Shown here one piece after another: positions 14,503 through 18,475 of a stretch of DNA of 18,475 bases (position 1 is its first letter; every line of letters begins with the position of its first letter). Where the stretch lies: NCBI GenBank assembly GCA_900552585.1, contig USAB01000031.1:1-18475 (forward strand), written 5' to 3'. The notes beneath the pieces were generated by a model. It ran no database searches. It was given only the letters and a program-made list of their open reading frames with translations, and had not been told where the DNA came from. Source of the stretch: an uncultured Coriobacteriaceae bacterium. Lineage in GTDB: Bacteria; Actinomycetota; Coriobacteriia; Coriobacteriales; Eggerthellaceae. The position numbers and the translations under genes are program-made.

Positions 14503-15156
14503 ATGAATTCATTCGACACCAAGTACCTGATTGCAAAGACCTTCATTGAACTTTGCGACCAATCCTCGATCGCCAAGGTCTCCATCAGCGACATCGTGAA
14601 CCACACGGGTAAAAACCGTAAGACGTTCTATTACCACTTCGACGATAAGAACAGCTTGATCATGTGGATATACCGATACGATATCGGCATGAAGCTGAAG
14701 GATACGTTCCCGGAGTCCATGCTGGTCTACGAAGAGCCCAGCGAGGATGCGAAATCGGCGTTCCCGTATTACATCACGAAGAAATCCGGCGTCCGCAGCC
14801 TGGACCACTCCCAGTTCTTCGACTGCTTCGCTCAGGTGTTGGAGCACCGCCGCAAGTTCTACAACCAGGCGCTGCTGGAAAACGGTCCGCAATCGCTGCG
14901 CAACTACCTCTACGACCTGTACCTCCCGGCCATGAAGCACGACATCGACATCATTCTGGCGAACCGGTACCTGCCGGAGGACAACATCGATTTCCTTGCC
15001 GAGTTCTACACATGCGCGTTCCTGTACTATTTCATCCGCAAGATCGACCAGCCGGGCGTCAAGCACCTGGTGGGAAACGTCTATCCGTTCGGCAACATCA
15101 TCCACAGCTCCCTTGAGATGGAAATCAAGCAGGCTCAGATGCGCCGTAATATGTAA
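14503..15156 (+). CDS. TetR/AcrR-family regulator, DhaS-like C-terminal type
   Basis: A 217-residue regulator. The start is ATG 14503 (MNSFDTKYLIAKTF) with AGGGGA about 8 bases upstream; a 23-codon upstream extension lacks a ribosome binding site. The HTH is at about 22-50: SSIAKVSISDIVNHTGKNRKTFYYHFDDKNSLI, with the TetR hallmark TFYYHF. The remaining residues are helical and resemble the C-terminal domain of DhaS/YbiH-type TetR proteins, whose ligands vary. It is divergent from acyl-CoA dehydrogenase 1 and surrounded by CoA-thioester genes, so it is the natural candidate for local control, perhaps sensing an acyl-CoA or the free acid. No terminator follows; a TATAAT (15175-15180) for the next gene begins 19 bases after the stop. 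Confidence 0.9.
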   Translation: MNSFDTKYLIAKTFIELCDQSSIAKVSISDIVNHTGKNRKTFYYHFDDKNSLIMWIYRYDIGMKLKDTFPESMLVYEEPSEDAKSAFPYYITKKSGVRSLDHSQFFDCFAQVLEHRRKFYNQALLENGPQSLRNYLYDLYLPAMKHDIDIILANRYLPEDNIDFLAEFYTCAFLYYFIRKIDQPGVKHLVGNVYPFGNIIHSSLEMEIKQAQMRRNM

Positions 15157-15174
15157 GTTCGCCAATCGCAATAC

Positions 15175-15180
15175 TATAAT
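15175..15180 (+). promoter_or_regulatory. Probable -10 box of the desulfoferrodoxin-like gene
   Basis: A perfect TATAAT 132 bases before the GTG start. GTTCGC occurs as a direct repeat on either side (15157-15162 and 15182-15187), which may be a regulator site. No -35 consensus is visible. Confidence 0.4.
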
Positions 15181-15311
15181 TGTTCGCGTAAGGCTATTTT
15201 TCTACTGCCTGCTTACCCGAAATCGTTGGGACGCTGGGGGCATGCAGCGAATGCAGCGAACGACACCTTCGCCCGCACGCGCCGTTGCGGTGCGATCTGA
15301 AAGGAGACACT

Positions 15312-15944
15312 GTGGATCTCAAGCTGAAAGAGCGCTCGCAGAAACCGAAGTACGACGACTACGTCGGCCCCACCCGCACGCATGCCACGTGGAAGCCGCG
15401 CGTGGTGGATACCCCGCTGACGTTCCTGCATTGCAGCGAATGCGGCCGCGTGTTCCTGCAGCAGGACAGCGGCACGCCCATCGAGAACCCCGGCAAGGGC
15501 CGCGACCGCATCAGCATCCTACCCTACGAGCCGCCGAAAGGCCCGGTGACGTGCTGCGGCAAGCCCATGGAGGTGCTGCCGACGTTCGAGTGGGACGAAG
15601 TTTCCGACCGCATCGAGCTCGACCACGAGACGCTGGGCGGCGTGAATTCGAACTGCATCCGCATCCATTGGGAAGTGCAGCAGGAAGGCTACGAGCCGCG
15701 CTGGGCATGCATCAAGACGTTCACCGGCCACCAGACGAAGTACATCACGCCCGATAAGGAATCGCCGCTGACGTTCGCATTTGCAGATGAGGACGCGTTC
15801 GGCTACTGCCACGACAACCCGTGCCGCGAGTGTGTGTTCCGCTGCAAGAACGGCTTCGAGCTGTACGTGTACGTGGAGAACATCGGCATCTGCCATTCCG
15901 ACATGCTGCGCATTCTGAGCCAGCCCATGATGGGAAACAAATAA
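15312..15944 (+). CDS. Desulfoferrodoxin-like metal-binding protein with altered superoxide-reductase region
   Basis: A 210-residue Cys-rich protein. GTG 15312 is chosen because AAAGGAGA lies about 6 bases upstream. Residues 38-88 match the N-terminal domain of desulfoferrodoxins: C41xxC44GRV ... C81C82GKPMEVL, expected to bind one Fe with four Cys; the spacing between the pairs is widened by about 20 residues. Residues 100-170 align loosely with the superoxide-reductase domain (TKYITPDKESPLTFAF against TKFLKPGD-type sequence). However, the ligand motif CNLH is replaced by CHDNPCREC (166-174), followed by further Cys (178, 194) and His (195). It may be a redox or metal protein rather than a superoxide reductase. 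Its place between a TetR gene and CaiA-like dehydrogenase suggests a link to the CoA pathway or oxidative protection of it. The family assignment is from memory and moderate. Confidence 0.55.
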   Translation: MDLKLKERSQKPKYDDYVGPTRTHATWKPRVVDTPLTFLHCSECGRVFLQQDSGTPIENPGKGRDRISILPYEPPKGPVTCCGKPMEVLPTFEWDEVSDRIELDHETLGGVNSNCIRIHWEVQQEGYEPRWACIKTFTGHQTKYITPDKESPLTFAFADEDAFGYCHDNPCRECVFRCKNGFELYVYVENIGICHSDMLRILSQPMMGNK

Positions 15945-15973
15945 CAGCACAGAGCTGCTACGCTATCAATGCG

Positions 15974-16007
15974 AAGGGCCCCGGATCCCATCGGATCCGG
16001 GGCCCTT
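15974..16007 (+). terminator. Rho-independent terminator, 15-bp perfect stem
   Basis: AAGGGCCCCGGATCC (15974-15988) pairs perfectly with 15993-16007 around a CATC loop and is followed by TTTTCC counting the stem end. It ends the desulfoferrodoxin-like gene. It may also stop transcripts of the convergent dehydrogenase 2, though the minus strand lacks a T-tract. Confidence 0.9.
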
Positions 16008-16057
16008 TTCCTTCGCCGTTTCTCCTACCGGCTGCAAGCGCGGACGGACGATGAGGG

Positions 16058-17245
16058 TCAGTTCTCCTCGCGGTCCCCGCCCAGGTATTTGTCCAGGATC
16101 AGCGGCGCGGCAATGCGCACCATCACCTGGTCCGTGCCCTCTGCCAGCTGGTTGCCCCGGCAATCCTCCCAAATCGCGCTCACGCGCTGGCTGACCGTGT
16201 AGCCGATGCCGCCCAGGATCTGCATGGCATCGCTTGCTACCTCCGTGGCGGCGGCGGGTATGTAGCGCTTCATCAGGGCAACGTACAGGCGGCGGTCCTC
16301 CGCCTCCTTGTCAATCTTATCCGCGGCGCGGTACAGCATGTTCCGCATGTTCTGCAGACGCAGCTCCATGTCCGTGAGCATCTGCTGTATCAGCTGGAAA
16401 TCCGCTACCGTGGTGCCGAATGCCGTGCGTTCGGATGCGTAGCGCACGGCGTCTTCCATGGCCGCCTGCGCCATACCCAGAGACGAGGCGCACGTGAAGA
16501 TACGTCCGCGCTCCAACAGCGCGAACAGATGCGGGAAGCCGGCCTTCGTGCCCGTCAGGCGCCATTCCGGCTGCAGCTCCACATCCTCGAACCGCACGCT
16601 GGCGAACGGAAGCATGGGCTGGCCGATCTTGCTGATGGGGAACGCGTAGATACCGCGCTGGCTGCGAGGCACGAGCCAAAACGACAGCGGCGGGTACTTT
16701 CCGTCATCGGGCGCGTCGCCATCGATGGCGGCCACCAGGATATACGGCGCGTATTCGCCGTTGTTCACAAACGTCTTCACGCCGTTCAGGCGCAGCTTGC
16801 CGCCGACCGTCTCCACACGCGTCTCCATGTTCATGGTGTCGGAGCCCGCTTGCGGTTCGGAAACGGCCAGCGCGAACATAACGCGACCCGTATCGCGATA
16901 GTTCCGCACCACCGTGGACACGTCGGCATCCGACGCGAATACCGCCATGATGTACAGGTAGAACAAGTCGTTCTGGAACGGCAGCGTTGTGCCCGAGCAG
17001 CGCGAAAGCTCCTCGATGATCAGCGCCTGCATCATCAGGCCGCCCTGGATGCCGCTGTAGACGGCTTCGGAATCCGCTTCGTCCATCAGGCCGAAATACA
17101 GATGGACGAATTCCTGGACCACGTCGTCGGGCAGGCCCTGGTCCTCGCGCCATTGCATAACGGAATCGTGCGTAAAGGTGCGCTCGCCGAATTCCCGGAA
17201 TGCGGCGACCGCCCGCATTTGCTGTTCAGTCAGTTCGAAATCCAT
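16058..17245 (-). CDS. Acyl-CoA dehydrogenase 2, CaiA-like (crotonobetainyl-CoA reductase-type)
   Basis: A 395-residue FAD acyl-CoA dehydrogenase. ATG 17245 follows AAGGAA by 6 bases. Features: MDFELTEQQ start, FALAVSEPQAGSDTMN, NNGEYAPYILV, RYASERTAFG, NMLYRAADKID, ILGGIGYT and the catalytic base Glu369 in LAEGTDQV. Several of these segments resemble CaiA of the carnitine operon (for example SAYTPYIVV and NMLYEAAWKAD in E. coli), which reduces an enoyl-CoA with electrons from FixAB-type proteins. It is clearly different from dehydrogenase 1, so the pathway may have two distinct C=C steps. A CaiB/BaiF-type transferase gene lies close by on the same strand. The substrate is unknown and betaines are not implied. 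The promoter is not obvious; a perfect 9-4-9 palindrome lies about 70 bases upstream. Confidence 0.92.
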   Translation of the reverse strand: MDFELTEQQMRAVAAFREFGERTFTHDSVMQWREDQGLPDDVVQEFVHLYFGLMDEADSEAVYSGIQGGLMMQALIIEELSRCSGTTLPFQNDLFYLYIMAVFASDADVSTVVRNYRDTGRVMFALAVSEPQAGSDTMNMETRVETVGGKLRLNGVKTFVNNGEYAPYILVAAIDGDAPDDGKYPPLSFWLVPRSQRGIYAFPISKIGQPMLPFASVRFEDVELQPEWRLTGTKAGFPHLFALLERGRIFTCASSLGMAQAAMEDAVRYASERTAFGTTVADFQLIQQMLTDMELRLQNMRNMLYRAADKIDKEAEDRRLYVALMKRYIPAAATEVASDAMQILGGIGYTVSQRVSAIWEDCRGNQLAEGTDQVMVRIAAPLILDKYLGGDREEN

Positions 17246-17313
17246 TGACAGTTCCTTATAGCGCGTACATCTAAGCAGTTAACAATATCTGTATGCATCG
17301 TAACGCAAAGTAC

Positions 17314-17335
17314 GACACTTTTACCCAAAAGTGTC
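17314..17335. promoter_or_regulatory. Perfect 9-4-9 palindrome in the divergent region acd2 / Fe-S flavoprotein
   Basis: GACACTTTT (17314-17322) and AAAAGTGTC (17327-17335) are exact inverted copies around ACCC. It is placed between the divergent genes 17245 (minus) and 17515 (plus), so could regulate both. It shares TTTACC and TGTCC with the element before tetR, and C/GGACA...TGTCC arms with the dyad before the ligase. The size and symmetry are typical of TetR-family operators. The rest of 17246-17514 contains no supportable gene. Confidence 0.6.
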
Positions 17336-17514
17336 CATCAATCCCAAATGCGAAGGTGGGAAAACGGCATCTTGGCCGCTATTCGGTATGCTGGGCAAAG
17401 GAGATGCGGTCATTTCGGCGGTTTGTCCAATCGGCAGGGTGCGGCACTCGGTTCCGCACCCTGCCGCGCACGCTCGCCAGCTGCATCGGAGACAGCAAAA
17501 CGAAAGGTCATCTT

Positions 17515-18126
17515 ATGAAGATCGTCGCAATCAATGGAAGCCATCGATCCGGAAAAGGCACGGCATCGCTTATCCAGGCGGCACTGGAGGAAGCGCGCGC
17601 CGCTGGCCTGGAGACGGAAATGGTCGAGCTCTCGTCGTACAACATCGAATTCTGCGTGGGATGCAACCGGTGCCTGGGGCAGAAGACGTGCACGATCCAA
17701 GACGACATGACGGACATCATGGCCGCGCTGAAGGACGCGGACGGCATCATCCTGGGGTCGCCGAACTACTTCGCAAACGTGTCCGCCCGCATGAAGAACT
17801 TCATGGACCGCACCCGCTGCCTCCATATGGTGGAGAACCAGCTGAAGGGCAAGGTCGGCGGCATCGTTGCCACAACAGGCCTTTCGAACTGCGGCGGCGA
17901 AGAAGCCGTTGCCGCCATGGAGCGCTGGTTCCAGATCCACGAGATGCTGCTGGTGCACCCGCGCCCGGAAGGTGAGGTGCTGGGCAACGGCTGTTTGGGA
18001 TCCATGTACCGTGGCTACGAGGACGGCAAGGTGAAATGGCGCCGCATCCAAGACGACGAAATCGCGTATAAGTTCGCCCGCCAGCTGGGACGCGATATGG
18101 CAGCGCTTATCAAGAAGCTCGCGTAA
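17515..18126 (+). CDS. Flavodoxin-fold NAD(P)H/FMN oxidoreductase with iron-sulfur flavoprotein (Isf) Cys motif
   Basis: A 203-residue flavodoxin-fold protein. ATG 17515 (MKIVAINGSHR) is the family start, with GAAAGG about 8 bases upstream; the open frame back to 17293 is not coding, as it crosses the palindrome. The FMN-phosphate loop is NGSHRSGKGTAS (7-18), and the second flavin segment is GSPNYFANVSARMKNFMDR (81-99). C47xxC50xxC53x5C59 matches the compact CX2CX2CX4-7C motif that binds a [4Fe-4S] cluster in archaeal and clostridial Isf proteins, where it passes electrons to FMN. Many plain NADPH:FMN reductases have a similar Cys group without a proven cluster. It probably supplies or accepts electrons for the surrounding CoA-thioester reactions. 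Divergent from dehydrogenase 2. Confidence 0.85.
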   Translation: MKIVAINGSHRSGKGTASLIQAALEEARAAGLETEMVELSSYNIEFCVGCNRCLGQKTCTIQDDMTDIMAALKDADGIILGSPNYFANVSARMKNFMDRTRCLHMVENQLKGKVGGIVATTGLSNCGGEEAVAAMERWFQIHEMLLVHPRPEGEVLGNGCLGSMYRGYEDGKVKWRRIQDDEIAYKFARQLGRDMAALIKKLA

Positions 18127-18192
18127 GCGCTGCAGCGCCTCTCCCGCCTCCCGCGCAATTCCGCGTCAACAGCAATCTGACCTGCAACAACA

Positions 18193-18224
18193 AGAAGGCC
18201 GGCCGCATAAGCGGTCGGCCTTCT
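18193..18224. terminator. Bidirectional terminator between the Fe-S flavoprotein and CoA-transferase genes
   Basis: A 14-bp stem (18193-18206 with 18211-18224, one G-U pair) with an ATAA loop lies between convergent genes. On the minus strand it is followed by the T-rich TTGTTGTTG, suiting the CoA-transferase transcript; the plus side has few Ts. Confidence 0.8.
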
Positions 18225-18246
18225 GCACTATGCGAAGATAGCGGGA

Positions 18247-18475
18247 TTAGTTCTCCCAGGCGCACTCCGCCTCGCCGGCGTTCTGGCGGCGGGACTTGAA
18301 GATCTTGTCGGGGATCTCCTCGCCGTGCCAGCACACGATGGCACCGTCGTCCTCGAGCTTCTTGATCTGCTCGTCGTTGTAGCCCAGCTTGTGCATGTAC
18401 TCGGCCGTGTGGTAGCCCAGCGGCTTCGACAGGATCATCGGCGGGGGGGGCGAAGGGGCCTGGCGCGGACATGAA
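18247..18475 (-). CDS. Class III CoA-transferase (CaiB/BaiF family), C-terminal fragment
   Basis: The reading frame enters from the right edge and ends at TAA (18247-18249), giving the last ~75 residues. RQAPSPPPPMILSKPLGYHTAEYMHKLGYNDEQIKKLEDDGAI matches the conserved end of CaiB/BaiF transferases (usually R-x-APxLGxHTxEVLxELGYSxEEIxxLxxxGVI), which move CoA from one acyl-CoA to another acid without ATP. The final ~20 residues are an extra polar tail. The internal ATG at 18438 is not the start. A run of eight G (18443-18450, poly-C in the gene) encodes part of PPPP and is a spot where sequencing error could matter, although the frame is continuous. The position next to the dehydrogenase and ligase genes supports one CoA pathway. 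Confidence 0.8.
   Translation of the reverse strand, partial: SCPRQAPSPPPPMILSKPLGYHTAEYMHKLGYNDEQIKKLEDDGAIVCWHGEEIPDKIFKSRRQNAGEAECAWEN

Noticed and set aside
17293..17514. 74-codon N-terminal extension of the Fe-S flavoprotein
   Set aside because: Flavodoxin-fold proteins start with MKIVxINGS; the extension crosses the perfect palindrome and has no domain.
1..18475. Mobile element or genomic island signatures
   Set aside because: No transposase, integrase, flanking repeats or tRNA gene was seen, and composition appears even apart from AT-rich promoter regions.

Overview
The window (about 60% G+C by eye) looks like a chromosomal segment of an anaerobic, gut-type actinobacterium of the class Coriobacteriia, most likely Eggerthellaceae. 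This placement is an inference. It rests on the codon preferences, on a BaiCD/FadH-type flavin enoate reductase near CaiA-like acyl-CoA dehydrogenases, a CoA ligase and a CaiB/BaiF-type CoA-transferase, and on the TetR regulator type. No rRNA, tRNA, insertion sequence or CRISPR array was seen.

Layout. (1) Positions 1-4542, minus strand: a MarR regulator followed by two half-size ABC exporters. They are packed with a 3-base gap and then a 4-base ATGA overlap, and driven by a promoter that overlaps a palindrome. The two ATPases have complementary motif defects, as in heterodimeric drug/peptide exporters. (2) 4840-6159, plus: a lone secreted parallel beta-helix protein with an EF-hand-like loop, ending at a strong hairpin. 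(3) 6365-8763, plus: an operator-like palindrome, a structured GC-rich leader RNA of no class I recognise, and a 705-residue flavin/Fe-S enoate reductase with its own terminator. (4) 8924-10737, plus: a translationally coupled Nudix hydrolase and metallo-beta-lactamase-fold hydrolase. (5) 10871-18475: acyl-CoA ligase (minus), acyl-CoA dehydrogenase 1 (minus), TetR-type regulator (plus), a desulfoferrodoxin-like metal protein (plus), CaiA-like acyl-CoA dehydrogenase 2 (minus), a flavodoxin-fold Fe-S/FMN oxidoreductase (plus), and the C-terminus of a CoA-transferase (minus, runs off the window). Perfect hairpin terminators separate most of these units.

How the parts may work together. Blocks 3 and 5 contain what is needed to activate a carboxylate as a CoA thioester (ligase), pass CoA between substrate and product (class III CoA-transferase), introduce or reduce a C=C bond (two acyl-CoA dehydrogenases, one enoate reductase), and move electrons (Fe-S flavoprotein, metal protein). 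A TetR regulator lies in the middle. This resembles bile-acid (bai) and carnitine (cai) CoA pathways, but the substrate cannot be read from sequence. A loosely conserved element (TTT-R-CC ... TGTCC) in three intergenic regions of block 5 may be a shared operator. The main points for a second look are the leader RNA before the enoate reductase, the divergent desulfoferrodoxin-like protein, and the possible regulon tying the CoA genes together.
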